From: Plectosphaerella cucumerina
Lineage: Eukaryota; Ascomycota; Sordariomycetes; Glomerellales; Plectosphaerellaceae
Direction: 5' to 3'
NCBI GenBank assembly: GCA_020746995.1
Contig: JAGPXD010000003.1
Coordinates: forward strand, 2,852,001 to 2,916,000
Length of the DNA: 64,000 nucleotides
Positions 46,652 through 58,021 of this stretch are shown one piece after another; the first letter of the stretch is position 1, and each line of letters begins with the position of its first letter. The notes under the pieces were generated by a model. The model did no database searches. It saw nothing but the letters and a program-made list of their open reading frames with translations, and was not told the origin of the DNA. The position numbers and the translations under genes were made by a program.

Positions 46652-47629
46652 ATGAGTCAGGTTCAGGGTTCATTGGAGAGCATAGAGCGCCAGGTGACCG
46701 CCACTGAAGCCGTTACCATGAGCATGAACCAGATGCCCACTGATGTGCTCAAACTATCGATGGCTTCACATATGCAGAGCAACCCTCGGCAAGCCCATGT
46801 CGAGACTTCGCTTCAAGACGCAGTACCAGGAGGCTCTGAAGAAACGGACGCATAGAAAAGTGGCCCTGACGGATTGGCTCGGTATGGGCCTTGGTTTCGA
46901 GACCCGCTGGAGCGGAACACCGAGCCCGCCAGCTTATTTGAGCTTCTGGAATTATTTCGGCCCGAGACGTTCACGAGCTTCGACGCCGGACCTCGGCTCC
47001 TCAGCTTCACATCTTTCGAAGAGCCAAAGAACGGGCACACCAGGCTCCTACGCTTCGGCATGATGTACTCGACAGCGCCGAGTCGCTGGACAAGACTCTC
47101 CGTATCCGTCACCGTCAGCACAGACTCGCGGTACTGGGACTTGCTGAGGGGACCCGAGAGGAACGTCACCTTCACGCGCCTCGGGGGCCGGCCACTCCCA
47201 GCCAGCTTGCACTCTGAGCTGGAGAAGACGCTGCTGGCAGTACCATTGCCGCTTGAGCAGGACTCGAGGCTCGGGATATTTCTGGGGAGCAGGTTTGACG
47301 ACATCGATCTTGAGCAGGTCCGCAATAGGCTCGAGGAAGGGCGCGAGATCATAGAGACGGCACCCGGGGTCCGGACGGACCTGCAGAAGCTGACGCAAAG
47401 GCCCATCCATCTCAACGTGCTGTCAATGGTATCTGGAGAGGCAGGTTCAGTCGATACCCTTCTCTCTGCAGCACGGCTGGAACACCACCATCATCTCTTT
47501 CCTCGGCTCTCGATGGGTGGTGGACTGCCGCTTCGAGCCGTTCGAGGAGAAGATGAGCATGGCCATCTACGAGCTCGAGGCTCTCGTGGCCCTCCGCGGC
47601 GCCCTCAGGGTTATCTCCTTCGCATGATT
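46652..47629 (+). pseudogene. F-box protein pseudogene with several frameshifts
   Basis: One protein can be followed through four frame segments. It begins MSQVQGSLESIERQV and reaches an F-box-like QMPTDVLKL near 46730-46750. It then shifts to LGKPMSRLRFKTQYQEALKK (about 46777-46840), shifts again to ARYGPWFRDPLERNT (from about 46877) for over 180 codons with the repeat-like SFDAGPRLLSFTSFEE, and shifts once more near 47460-47475 to WNTTIISFLGSRWVVDC, ending at a stop near 47625. Base composition is normal with no RIP signature, so decay here was by small indels. It lies just right of the RIP block. The parent may be a lineage-specific F-box family. Confidence 0.7.
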
Positions 47630-47639
47630 GAAACTAGAG

Positions 47640-47840
47640 TCGGATCTTTAAAATTTCCGAGTTAGGTAAAGTAGGCTAGGTAGACTAAGGTAGAGACTAC
47701 GGCGGCTGCAGTTACCCTGGGATTACCCGTTTACCTAGGCGTCGCGCGACCGGGTAACTCGCGGGTAATCGTAAAGCGGCACGACTACCCAGCTTACCCG
47801 CCAGGTATCCGTGGGGTGATAGTAGTGAGTATTTAACGTA
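47640..47840. repeat. TA-rich patch with TTACCC/GGGTAA motifs
   Basis: Several TTACCC hexamers and their reverse complement GGGTAA occur in both directions within 47714-47802, together with TAGGTAG-like runs and low CpA. It may be the end of an old inverted-repeat transposon. Confidence 0.45.
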
Positions 47841-48174
47841 ACTCTGTCGTGATAGCTATTATCGCCGCAACGGTCCTTCACTTCTATCTTAAGAGGGAGA
47901 ATAGAAGACTGGACGAGAAGGAGCAGGCGGAGATCGCGCAGGGGATCAAGACTCCTGGACAGGGTTTCCGATATCTGGTCTAAGAACTTGCCGCTGCCGA
48001 AGTTGCGACTGGCATCTCTTCGCATCTCAACTTAACATCGCGCTTGATCAGAGGTCGGAGAACAGCTTAGCTTCTGCATTCAATCATTCCGTTTTTCAAA
48101 CTTGAAGCCTGAAGGTTGTGCCTGTGTATGTTCTCCACGTCCAGCGCGCCCGAAATGTGCCATTGCAGCTGCAT

Positions 48175-49261
48175 TTACTGCAAAAAGTGCCGCACCAGCT
48201 TCTTGTACCCCTCGATGCTGTCAATCAGCTCCGGGATGCGGATGTACTCGTCCGGTCCATGCGCAACGAGAATCGACCCAGGCCCGTACAAGACCCTGTT
48301 CTTGCAGAACTCATCCCGGAGCCGAGGCACGTCGGTTCCAAAGGCCACCGGGGCGGCGTCGAAACCTTCAATCTGCCAATCCAGAAGAGCCTCGGGGTAC
48401 TCGAAGACAAACTTCAGTTCCACGTCTGGGTGCTTGGAGACGATGTCGGCGACCTTCCTCTTGATTCCGGGCAGGTCGCAGACCATGCGGACCTCGCAGA
48501 GGGCCTTGGCGGAGGGGGCGACGATGTTGTGCTTCTCTCCTCCTTCGAGGGTTCCAATGTTGAAGGTTGATGGGCCGAGGAGATCGGATTCGGGCCATGT
48601 CGCGGCGGAGAGGTCGTTGAGAACTGCGAGAAGGGCTGATGTCGCGCTCTTTCCCAGGTGCGGGTATCCAGAGTGGCTGGGGAAATGTTAGGGTCATGCT
48701 CAAGGTAAGATCCATAGCGGCTTACCATGCGAAACCGGTGGCGATGATCTCAAAGGCGACCTGGCCCTTGTGGCCTTTTGCGAGTCTACTCTCGGTCGGC
48801 TCGGCGAATATCCCTGACTCCCAGTGGACGCCCATGTCGTTTGCGGCAATCATACCGTGACCGCCGTTCTCCTCGCCAACAACGAACAGCAGACCGATGT
48901 CGCCCTCTGGACGCACACTGCCCTCCCTCCTCAGCTCCTCCGCCGCAATGATTTGAGCAGCCAGAGGCCCCAAGTCGTCGGACGAGCCCCTGCCGCGGAT
49001 AATGTCGCCGTCAATGGCGAGGGGGATGTGTGGCGGGACAGTATCCATGTGAGCTGTGAGGAGGACGCGAGTCTCGCGCGTCGATCCGAGATAGGCGTAG
49101 ACGTTGTGTCGGGTTGAACCTGGCGAGATGGGGATGCGCTCGACGATGTAGCCGAGGGCATGGAGATGCTGCTCCAGGAAGACGCCGATGCTTTCTTCGA
49201 GTTCGCTGGTGCTCACGATTGACATGAGCGATGTCAGGAGCGAGACGACAGGGTGGTCCAT
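48175..49261 (-). CDS. M20-family metallopeptidase (acetylornithine deacetylase-like)
   Basis: A zinc-dependent hydrolase that removes N-acyl groups or cleaves small peptides in the cytosol, 345 aa. Two exons (49261-48726 and 48676-48175) flank a 49-bp intron whose removal joins GFACHSGYPHLG. Di-zinc ligands are visible: His and Asp in LTAHMDTVPP, the bridging Asp in GRGSSDDLG, the catalytic Glu pair in VVGEENGGHG, Glu in FAEPTES and the last His in VAHGPDEYI. The lid/dimerisation domain sits between residues about 170 and 280. ArgE/DapE-like fungal enzymes are alike in sequence, so the true substrate is open. The gene is divergent from the guanine deaminase, with about 650 bp between the starts. 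Confidence 0.9.
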
Positions 49262-49909
49262 GGTGGCAGTGTGGTCTGTGTTGGGTTGACGCCGTTGGTG
49301 TCTTGGTCAAAACTGGGTGGTGAGAGCAAACATCGCAGTAAGCGCTTCCATTTTATCTTGCGTGCTCAAGTCGGTCGGGTCCCGCTGATCGAGTCATCGC
49401 GGCTGACAGCCGGTCGCTTGAAGGCGACGATGGGGCATGTTCTGCAGCCTGTGACGAAAGATCTTTCGTCGCGGGTCAATTGAACCCTTTTCTTCCTTCT
49501 GCGGGAGATTCCCGAGCGGTGTGGCAGCCGACTAGGCCATTTCAGCGCTGAAGAGGCCTGTGACATTCGACGGCATTGTGCCGCGAGCGCCGGGAAGAAA
49601 GCCGACTCGGATAGTGGTTGATTCCGTCGACATGCAGCAGTCGCAACTCTAACAGTGACAGAGCATCTTCTTATCGACCCGACGTACTCATTCGCGACTC
49701 GCCTCGGCAAACTTCAATTGGCATGTGTCGCCAGGTACAAGCATGTCTCTTATCAATCGCCGACGGCCAGATTTTGCCGATAGAAGATTGTCTGCTCAGC
49801 TGGCACGACAGCTTCGTATCCACCTACCCCTCTCAGGCTCGACGGGACTCGCCGGTGCCGTGAGAGGAGTGATGCCTCTCTCCTTTCATCACCATCCGAC
49901 ACCATCGCC
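49262..49909. other. Divergent promoter region
   Basis: Shared upstream region of the M20 peptidase (-) and guanine deaminase (+). Short frames only; both are nitrogen-salvage-type genes and could share control. Confidence 0.45.
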
Positions 49910-51283
49910 ATGGCTCCTACCGCCTCGCCCCTTGTCTTCCATGGCCCTCTCATCCACTCGAAGGGTCCAAATGAACTCGAATTCTTGGAGAATGCCACCC
50001 TCGTCATCGATGGAACAGGCCGTGTCGTGGCACTGAAGAAGTCACCTGACGACGGCTCTCCGACCCCGGACGTCCCAGAGGGAGCTCAGGTTCACCACCT
50101 GGCACCCGGCGAGTTCCTGATCCCCGGCTTCGTCGACACGCACAACCACGCGCCGCAGTGGCCGATGCGTGGCATGGGCCAGGGCCTGCACATCCTCGAT
50201 TGGCTCGACCAGGTCACCTTTCCCTTCGAGGCCCGGTTCGCCGACGCTGACTACGCCCGGAAGACGTACAAGCAGACCGTGGCCGACTTCTTGCGCCAGG
50301 GCATCACCACGGCCTCCTACTACAGCTCAAGGCATTCCGAGGCCACTCGTATCCTCGCAGACACTTGTCTTGAGCAGGGACAGCGTGCCTTCATCGGCAA
50401 GTGCAACATGGACCGGAATGCGCCCGATTACATCTGCGAGCAGAGTGCAAGCGACTCACTCCAGGAGACGAGGGACTGCATCTCCCATATCCGCGGGCTG
50501 CCAGGGTGCGGAGACCCTGAGAGCGCCCTCGTCAAACCGGTGCTCACCCCGAGATTCGCCATTTGCTGCACCCCAGAGCTGCTCAGCGGCTTGGGCGAGA
50601 TGATGAAGAAAGACCCCGACCTGGCCATGCAAACGCACTTCAACGAGGCCCAGCAGGAGATCGACGCCACGAGACAACTCTTCCCGGATCTTGCCGCCAA
50701 GAGCGAGGCCGACTTGTACGAGAGCTTCGGCCTTCTGGGGCCACGGTCGATCCTCGCCCACTGCACCATCATGACCGACTATGACAAGGAGAGGCTCAAG
50801 GCGCTCGAGTGCGGTGTCGCCCACTGTCCCATCGCCAACATGACCGTCGGGGGCGGCTTTATGGTCGCTCCTGTGCGGGACTTCCTCCGTCGCGGGATCA
50901 AGGTCGGCCTGGGCACCGACAGCGGCGGCGGTTGGGCCTCGCAGATGCTGGCCGTCATCCGGCAGGCCATGATCGCCTCGAACGCGAGGGAGGTCATGTC
51001 CGAGGGCAAGGACAAGGGGCTCTCGCTGGAAGAGGTGTTCTATCTGGCGACGCTGGGCGGGGCGCAGGTCCTCTGCCTTGACGGGCAGATCGGTAACTTC
51101 GAGGTCGGGAAGCAGTTTGATGCTTCGTGGGTGAGTACGACGAAGGGTATCGAGTCGGCTATGGCGCCGAGGGAAGATGGTGACAGCCTTCGGACTATCT
51201 TTGAGAAGTTCGTCATGACTGGCGATGACCGGAACATGGCGCATGTGTATGTTCGTGGGCGGAGGGTTGCTGGTGCGAGGTGA
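49910..51283 (+). CDS. Guanine deaminase
   Basis: Converts guanine to xanthine and ammonia in purine salvage and catabolism, in the cytosol. The single-exon 457-aa protein is full length for the family. It is an amidohydrolase with zinc ligands H78 and H80 in GFVDTHNHAPQW, a third His in MQTHFNEAQ, a fourth in LAHCTIMT and the catalytic Asp in GLGTDSGGG. The guanine-specific segments PQWPMRGMGQGLHILDWL and TASYYSSRHSEAT support guanine deaminase over related chlorohydrolases. The first Met has good context and follows stops in frame. The M20 peptidase is transcribed divergently next to it. Confidence 0.96.
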   Translation: MAPTASPLVFHGPLIHSKGPNELEFLENATLVIDGTGRVVALKKSPDDGSPTPDVPEGAQVHHLAPGEFLIPGFVDTHNHAPQWPMRGMGQGLHILDWLDQVTFPFEARFADADYARKTYKQTVADFLRQGITTASYYSSRHSEATRILADTCLEQGQRAFIGKCNMDRNAPDYICEQSASDSLQETRDCISHIRGLPGCGDPESALVKPVLTPRFAICCTPELLSGLGEMMKKDPDLAMQTHFNEAQQEIDATRQLFPDLAAKSEADLYESFGLLGPRSILAHCTIMTDYDKERLKALECGVAHCPIANMTVGGGFMVAPVRDFLRRGIKVGLGTDSGGGWASQMLAVIRQAMIASNAREVMSEGKDKGLSLEEVFYLATLGGAQVLCLDGQIGNFEVGKQFDASWVSTTKGIESAMAPREDGDSLRTIFEKFVMTGDDRNMAHVYVRGRRVAGAR

Positions 51284-51805
51284 GGATATCGTATCAAGAG
51301 CGCATGGTCCATCATGATTGTTCAAGTGGATTTCGGAGTGTGAAGAGGGGTATTCGTCTACATCGATTCTGCACCTGCCGTCCATCCCAAGTTCAAGTCT
51401 CACGGGGCATATCTGGCCGAGCTCCTTCCCATCCTCGGTGAAGGCAGGCACGGCAAGCGTGTACCTTCCCTTCCTTCCTTCCATCCTCTGCACATCTGGC
51501 AAAAAAAGACTCACTTGCCTCCTCACCTGCCCTAGACTTTTTTCCCCATCCACACACCTCGTCGCGTCGAACATGCGGGCGCGACCTCGACCTCACCTAC
51601 GCGCATACGTCCACCAACCCTCACTCTTTTCAGCATCACAGCTCCGGCACATTACTTCAACAGGGCGTCTACCAATATCAGTGTATCAGCACACTTCCAA
51701 GATACATGCCTCTAGGCGCTCATCAACAGCAAGGAATTCGTCTCGGTAAACTGTCGGTAAGGCGTTACCTTCGTCGAACTGGGTCGGCACCGTCCCGTCG
51801 TCATC
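51284..51805. other. Intergenic region
   Basis: 3' flank of guanine deaminase and leader of rec8. A short T-run at 51537-51544 and C/T-rich sequence upstream of rec8 are the only features seen. Confidence 0.45.
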
Positions 51806-54100
51806 ATGTTCTACAGTCACGAGAGTGAGTACCCTTCGCGATCACTCCGTCCCATACATCTGGCTGAAATCTTCCAGTTCTCACAAGTCAGCAACATGGT
51901 GTTGCGACCATCTGGTAAGTCCTCAACCCTTGCCCCCGATATCGATCGTACCCTCGAGATCACCCTGACAGGATCGTCACAGGCTTCTCGCGACCGTGGG
52001 ACCCCGCGGCAGCACTCGGAAGATTACGCGCAAAGCCATCCAAGAGGTCGACGTCAAGCGCGCCTGCGCCAAATTCATCGAGCCCGGCGCCCCTCTGGCC
52101 CTGCGCCTGCAGAGCAACCTGCTCTATGGCGTGTCGCGCGTCTACTCCCAGCAATGCAACTACGTACTCACCGACGCAGAGAAGGTACAAAATGACATGA
52201 AGCTCTTCTACCGTCTTGTTGCCCAGAATGAGACAGACCCCGAGGCAGGAAAGGCCATGTCAGTTTCCCTACCTTTGTCCGTCGTCAAAACCACTGATCT
52301 ATCTGGCTGACAATAACCAGGCGCGACCAGAACATTCTCCCTGACGATCCGAACTTCATTCCCGAAGTTGAAATTCCTCCATTCGACTTTGACTTTGCCG
52401 GAAACACTGTCAATAAGGAGAGCCAGGCCTCTTCGCGCATGGTGTACTCGCAGCTCTCGCCCTCTGATCTCGTCTCGTCTGCAGGAAGGGACGGCGGCCT
52501 CATGGAGTTCGACTTCTCTCGATCGGAAGGAGGCCCGGGAAGTGTCTTCTTCCCCACGCCTACCAAGTCAAACATGCCCTTCCGAAACATCAATCTGCCC
52601 GAGTCGCGAATTGACGCCGTCCAAGATATGGAGCACCTGGACGACATGGGATACATCGACCTCGACATGGAGATTGCGCCCGACGGTACTATCCTCGGCT
52701 TTGCCGACGACATGGACTTGCCGCGACTTCCATTTCCTGCTCAGGAGATGGGCGCTCTTCCCATGGAGAGTATGGAGGTTGTGGATGATCATGCCAAACC
52801 CGATCAAGACCCCATCTTTGGTGACGATGGCGACTTCGTTATGGCGGATGTTCCGCTTGTCACCCATTCCAAAGAGGCACGCCCGGCTCGACAAAGCACC
52901 GAGACACCTGAGCTATCCACAGACAGCGGATCGCCAGTCCGACGCCGAGCAGTTCGGCGTCGTGCGATCAAACTAGATGACAACGGCGCGCGGACCAACT
53001 TTTCCTCGGCGGTCTTGGAAGAATGGAGGGTCAACTATCTCCAGTATAACGAAGACCAAGCCAACCAGAAATGGCCCCCCAAAGTCACCACAAAACAAGC
53101 TCAGTCAAACGCATTCACGGTCATGTTCGGCATGGGACTCTGTGGAGTTGGACGTCCGAATGGTGTCGATGGCTTCAAGCATCCTCTGGCCGAGCTCTTT
53201 GCTGGCGAAGCACTTGAGGCTTCAGTCTTCGATCTTCAGCGGAGCGAGGGTTCTGGAAGCAAGAACGGAAGAGGCAACCGCCGTTCGGCATCCGATGCCT
53301 TCGATGAAGAGGACAACAGCGAAGAGGGAAGCCGGCGCGTCCGCCCACGCGTGGACACCGACGACCTCCAGGCAGACATGGGCGCTCAGCAGCCCAACTT
53401 GAACGATGCCGACGATGGAATGCCCGTCCTCTTCGACGAACCGGACATGCAGCCCGAGGCGGCTCGAGAACAGCAAGGCAGGCTCGAAGATCGCATGTCT
53501 TCCTCCATCATGCCGTGGAACCGTACACCCTCGGTCCACCGACCCTCGTCCGTCATCGGCTCGAAGCAGAACGTCCCTGGCAGCCGCCAGGCCACCGGCA
53601 GCCCCAAGAACATCGAAATCCACCCCATTGGCCGCTACAGCGACGGTCCTGGAGAGCCCACTTCCGAACTGGGCTTCGGCCCTCTGCCGTCGCTGCACTC
53701 GGACTTTGAGGAGTTTGGCCCTGCCGCATTGGTTCCCACGCAGCAGGCTGAGGACTCACAATGGATGCATTCCGCCCTCGATACAGCCGGCAACGAGTTC
53801 CTGGGCTATGTCAAGGAGCAGGCAAAGCGCACCGGAGGTCTCCTCGAGGGCGAGGAAGACGGTCGCCTCTGGATCGAGTTTGCCGAGCTCGCCGTGCCAG
53901 GCAAGCACACCAAGATCGTGGCTGCGCAGGCCTTCCTCCATGTGTTGACTCTCGGCACCAAGAACGTCATCAAGATCGACCAAGACCTTGAGAACAATGT
54001 GCCTTTTGGCACCATACACGTCGGAGCGATTATCGACATGGAGTCTGAAATCTCGAGCTCCATTCCGAATGGACCTGAGGACGAAGCGATGGCCGATTGA
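51806..54100 (+). CDS. rec8: Meiotic cohesin subunit Rec8 (alpha-kleisin)
   Basis: Closes the SMC cohesin ring in meiosis, holding sister chromatids and supporting axis formation. Four exons (51806-51824, 51878-51914, 51983-52258, 52321-54100) give 703 aa; the first two are tiny but all junctions keep frame. The N-terminal kleisin domain reads MFYSHEILTSQQHGVATIW, then GSTRKITRKAIQEVDV and LRLQSNLLYGVSRVYSQQC, which separates Rec8 from mitotic Rad21/Scc1 (MFYSE type). A long acidic, disordered middle follows. The C-terminal winged helix KIVAAQAFLHVLTLGTKNVI with DLENNVPFGTIHV binds the SMC1-type head. No canonical separase ExxR site was assigned. An assembly or annotation tool that misses the two micro-exons would truncate the protein. 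Confidence 0.94.
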
Positions 54101-54514
54101 AGATGCCAGCGCTTCGAGTTTGAAAGTTGTTTGTTGGTGGTGATACGCATCATCCATCCCCAGTCGCCTCCAGTGGAGTTCACCTGGTGCAAGCTTTGGT
54201 CGAAACGGTTGTCCACGAAGAGACGAGGGCGACAAAGGAAGCGGAGGGAAGGACAGACAGTTCGTCGCATGTTTTGGGATTTGCGGTTTTTCGTTGCTAT
54301 GAAACCACGCGATGTGGTTCAGGGGATTTTCGGGCAAGGTTGAGGGATGAACGCTGGAGCGGATGGCTGGATTGGGTCCAGTTGTGGGTTTGATTTTAGG
54401 AAGACGTTGGCAAAGGAAATCACGAACAATCATGAGAACTGGAGACCAAAAGTGACAGGACGCTGGTGTTCATTATTCATCATCGTGGCCTACGGTGTTG
54501 ATCGTGGGTGGACA
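54101..54514. other. Intergenic region between convergent genes
   Basis: Shared 3' flank of rec8 and the Rab escort protein gene; no feature seen. Confidence 0.45.
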
Positions 54515-56377
54515 CTAGTCCTCGTCGTCGGCGACGCCCTCTCGATCCTCGAACTTCATGTATCCCTCCAGCGCCTCGTCCGTGGCTTCTGATCCGAGGA
54601 CAGCCCGCCAGATGGCCTTGACCGGCTCCAGAATGGCGTCATTGAAGGCCAAGGCTGGGGCAGCTGGTGTGAAGGTATGCAATCCATTCCCGGACTGTGC
54701 CTCAACCTCAGTCGTGCCCGAAGGACATGCCTGCTCGTAGCGGAGCTGCCAGATGGCCCGGGGCAAGGGGCCGTCTTTCGGGGCAACCAGTTCCAGGAGC
54801 GCGATCAGCGCGGCATCAAGGGCCAAGGCAGAGGAGGGAGTCGTCGGCGTTGTGAGATAGAGAACACCTGTTTGCGCCGGTTAGTTTTCGGCTACTCCTC
54901 GGATGTGCGAACGCAGTAAAGGGAGGTGAATGTTTGATCAGAAGAAACAGAAATCGTTGACTTCAAAGCAGCGCTCAGCCAATGTGGATAAGTTGATTTT
55001 TAAAATCATCATGAAACAGGAAGGGTTGTGGAAAAAGAGAGGGGAGAAGATGCTTACTTTGTCCATGGGGGCATTCGCCCGTCTCGCTGGAGTGGACGAA
55101 TGCGTGGATGGGGTGCGTCGACGCGTTGCCCTCGGCGTCTTTCACGGAGCCGGGAGGGATAGCGATGACGGCGACACCGGGACTGGGAGTGTCCTCGGCT
55201 ACGGGCTCGAAGAGGTGAGGGAGGGTCGAGTTGAGGACGGCGACGAGCCGGCTGACGCGGTCACCGTTTTCAGGGACCTTGTCTGCCTCGCGGATGAGAG
55301 CCCGTGCCCGAAGCTTGATGCCACCCTCGCTAAGCTCGACCTCGTGCTTCGCCCCGTCCTCTTGACCCTCGAGCGGCCTTGTTGATTTCGTGCCGGTGCC
55401 GAGCATGTAGACGCCGCCGCCGACAGCGCAAGCCCGGCAACCGACTTGGGCCACCTCGCTGCCGCCACCATACTTGGGGTAGATGGCGGCGAAGCCAGGA
55501 CCGAAGACACCCATCGATGTGAGGTGTAGCTCGATTGCCTTGAGGCCCTTCTCGACAGTGATCTCGCCGTCGAGGCTGAGGGTCAAAGCGAGGATGAGCG
55601 TGCGCAACTCCGCGTCGAGCTTGAACTCCTCCTCGAGGAAGCGCGCAAGAGGCTCGTTGGCCCGCGACCGCCACTTCTCCTCGCTCTCGGGACCGCCATG
55701 GGCGAGGACGAACTTGAGGAACTTCATCAAGGCACGCTTGGGGCGTGGCTGGATGGCGTCGGTCGCAAAAATTGCCTCGCGAGTAGCCGGGATGGGCGTG
55801 AGCTCTGCTTCCGCAGAGCCCTGCTTTTGTCGAAGGATGTAGAAGGTTCCGACGGCGAGGAACTCGAGCTGTCGGTATGCTCGGGAGGAGACGAGCTGCG
55901 AGACGAGAGCCGAGCGGGTGTGGACGATGAAGGGCGACAGCGACAGGGAGTACGCCCTCGAAGACTTCGGCGCCGCATCTTCCGACTTGGTGACCGAGGC
56001 TGCCGAGAAGACAGACCGTCCCAGACCAGACGATGCGTTGCCCGCCCACGCCTCTGCCTCGTCCAGAGTCAGGGCCGCCTCGTTGCCGCCGTAGTACTCG
56101 TTCGGATCGAGGTGGAGGATCTGCTTGCCCGAGCGCGAGAGGGCTCTTCAAGCACCGCCAAGGCTTGGGTCAGCCATCCATTGTCAAAGTCGAGACGCAA
56201 GATGCTGGCCTGGGCCGGGAGGGGAGGGGAGAGAGGGAAGGAGGGGGGAAAAGCCGCCGCGTGGCCAGGCGAGCCAGCGCATGGGAGAGAAGCGGAGGCT
56301 TACAGGGCGAGCAAGGACTGCTGCAGGCCGGTGCCGCAGATGATGGCGTCCCACGTCTGTTCCGCGAGGGACTCCAT
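54515..56377 (-). CDS. mrs6: Rab escort protein (REP; Rab geranylgeranyltransferase component A)
   Basis: Presents new Rab GTPases to geranylgeranyltransferase II and delivers them to membranes; essential for vesicle traffic. Three exons (56377-56304, 56145-55058, 54867-54515) with introns of 158 and 190 bp; 504 aa. The N-terminal GDI/REP FAD-like fold is plain: TWDAIICGTGLQQSLLALAL, then SRSGKQILHLDPNEYYGG. Further blocks ALMKFLKFVL, KAIELHLTSMGVFGPG, AAIYPKYGGGSEVAQVGCRA and GGGVYMLGT correspond to GDI-superfamily conserved regions. The insert between the first blocks (SVFSAASVTK and onward) and a lower match to GDI favour REP/Mrs6 over Rab GDI. Confidence 0.9.
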
Positions 56378-56986
56378 GATTGCGCTGGCGTGGGAGAGAG
56401 GAAGGGAAGAAAAGTTGGAATGGCTGGAGGGAAAGCGAAAGTTTTGTGAGCCTCGTGGTGGAAGCGAAATGGGACGGGTCCAAGAGGTGGAGAGGCTGGC
56501 GGGTGGTGCGTTATGTAATCGGCGGGTCACTGTGTCATTTGAGCTTTGGCGCGCACTGTCCTTTCCACGGCTAAAATTTCGTCGTCGAGCTTCGTGAACT
56601 CTGCCCTTTTCCTTCTCTCATCAACCGCCCGGCATCCAATACAAGTCGCTGTCTGCAACACGACTTGGACGGATAGGCCATCTTTCATTAGTTGCGCTTG
56701 CGCTTGGCGGGAGACGAACACATTTTTTTCCTCCGGTATCTACTGCCTTTGAATAACGTCTGACAAGGTGGCTCGAAGCGAGGATACATTATTGAAGGCG
56801 CCACACGTACACGTAAATCGATGCCTTTAGGCTACTGCAAAGTGAATTTGTTTCCATGACAGGACTCGGGTGCGGTGGACGAGAGCTGTCCACAGTGGTT
56901 TCGCCAGCGAACCTGCGGATCTTGGGCAATGCTTCACATGAGGTGTCTGAATCCGTTGCATTATTTTCATCATTGGGTATCATGGC
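56378..56986. other. Intergenic region
   Basis: Promoter side of the Rab escort gene and 3' flank of the exosome gene; no feature seen. Confidence 0.45.
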
Positions 56987-58021
56987 CTAGTCCATTGCCT
57001 TCTTAAACTCCTCCCACCTCTTACCGGCGACGAGGATGAACGCCTTGATCGTCTTGGGCTGCAGCACCGAGCCACCGTGTTTGGATATCGACAGGACGCT
57101 CGTCTCGCCCGAGCTCCTGTCCACCACGGCGGTGATGGTCTCGTGGCACAGCTCCTCCTCGCGGCTGTCCGGGTCGACCAGGGCGTAGAACTCTCCCGTC
57201 TCCTCGAGCTCCGTCTCCCTCTCCTTGAAGATAGCCGCGGTGCAGGCGATGGGGAAGCCCGAAAGCGTCAGTGGCTTGCGGTCCTGGCGCGAGCAGATGA
57301 CCAGTTCTCTATCCGGGTCCCACCGCGTCGCCGGGAGCTTCGTATTCCTCAGCGCGGCGAGGAGGGAGGCCCAGGCCACGTCGAAGGGGCTGCCGTCGTA
57401 GGAGATGAAGAAGATATCGATGTGGAGGACCCAGTAGGCGATGACGACTCGCTCGCCCTTGGATGATTCTTCGCCAGCTTCGTCTGTCTTCTTCTCTTCA
57501 TCGCTGATGTAACTGTCGTCCTCGGCCTCCTCCACAGGGCGAGTGTGCCATATCCGCAGGTCCTCGGTGTCGATGAGCTTAGAGGAGTGAAGGAGGGAGT
57601 AGACGCGGGTACTGAGGGTCTGGGCGAGTGTGGTGGGGGGTGCGCCCGGGAGGAACTGGGGTGCAGAGCCGGTGGCGAGCTCGATGTTGGGGACGAGGAG
57701 GTCGTAGTCGCGCAGTTCAGAGACGGAGGCTGAGGCGAGTTCGCGGTCGGCGGCTCGGTAGTTGGGGATGTTGGCAGTGGGTAGGATCTCGCCGCGGATG
57801 CCGCAGATGGCCGTGTTGTTTCCGATGCGGACGAGGGCGCTACCATGGGCGTGCGTGAGCGTCGAGGCGTTGATGTGCGGAGGGCGCGCCTCAGCGGGCT
57901 CGCGGTGGTTCGCGCGGGAGGGAGAAGCTGTCGGACCTTCGCCGCGGAGGCTGGCGAGAAGGTATGGATGCGGCGAGAGCTTGGAGAAGGTCTCCCGGAG
58001 GAGGCCTTGGGACTCGGCCAT
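56987..58021 (-). CDS. rrp43: Exosome core subunit Rrp43 (RNase PH-like)
   Basis: One of six RNase PH-fold subunits of the nine-subunit ring of the RNA exosome, which threads RNA to Rrp44/Rrp6 for 3'-to-5' decay in nucleus and cytoplasm. The single exon from MAESQGLLRETFSKLSPHPY encodes 344 aa; an ATG two codons earlier is possible. RNase PH features: HGSALVRIGNNTAICGIRGE (beta strands of domain 1), then VLHIDIFFISYDGSPFDVAW and PFDVAWASLLAALRNTKLP. The C-terminal half has ISKHGGSVLQPKTIKA. The phosphorolytic residues are not kept, as in other eukaryotic exosome rings. An acidic insert (EEAEDDSYISDEEKK) lies mid-protein. Rrp45 or Rrp42 are the alternatives. Confidence 0.88.
   Translation of the reverse strand: MAESQGLLRETFSKLSPHPYLLASLRGEGPTASPSRANHREPAEARPPHINASTLTHAHGSALVRIGNNTAICGIRGEILPTANIPNYRAADRELASASVSELRDYDLLVPNIELATGSAPQFLPGAPPTTLAQTLSTRVYSLLHSSKLIDTEDLRIWHTRPVEEAEDDSYISDEEKKTDEAGEESSKGERVVIAYWVLHIDIFFISYDGSPFDVAWASLLAALRNTKLPATRWDPDRELVICSRQDRKPLTLSGFPIACTAAIFKERETELEETGEFYALVDPDSREEELCHETITAVVDRSSGETSVLSISKHGGSVLQPKTIKAFILVAGKRWEEFKKAMD

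Noticed and set aside
47714..47802. Internal telomere repeat
   Set aside because: The unit is TTACCC, not TTAGGG/CCCTAA, and it occurs in both orientations without a tandem array.
50456..51574. 372-codon minus-strand frame opposite guanine deaminase
   Set aside because: Shadow frame of a well-supported amidohydrolase with all metal ligands.
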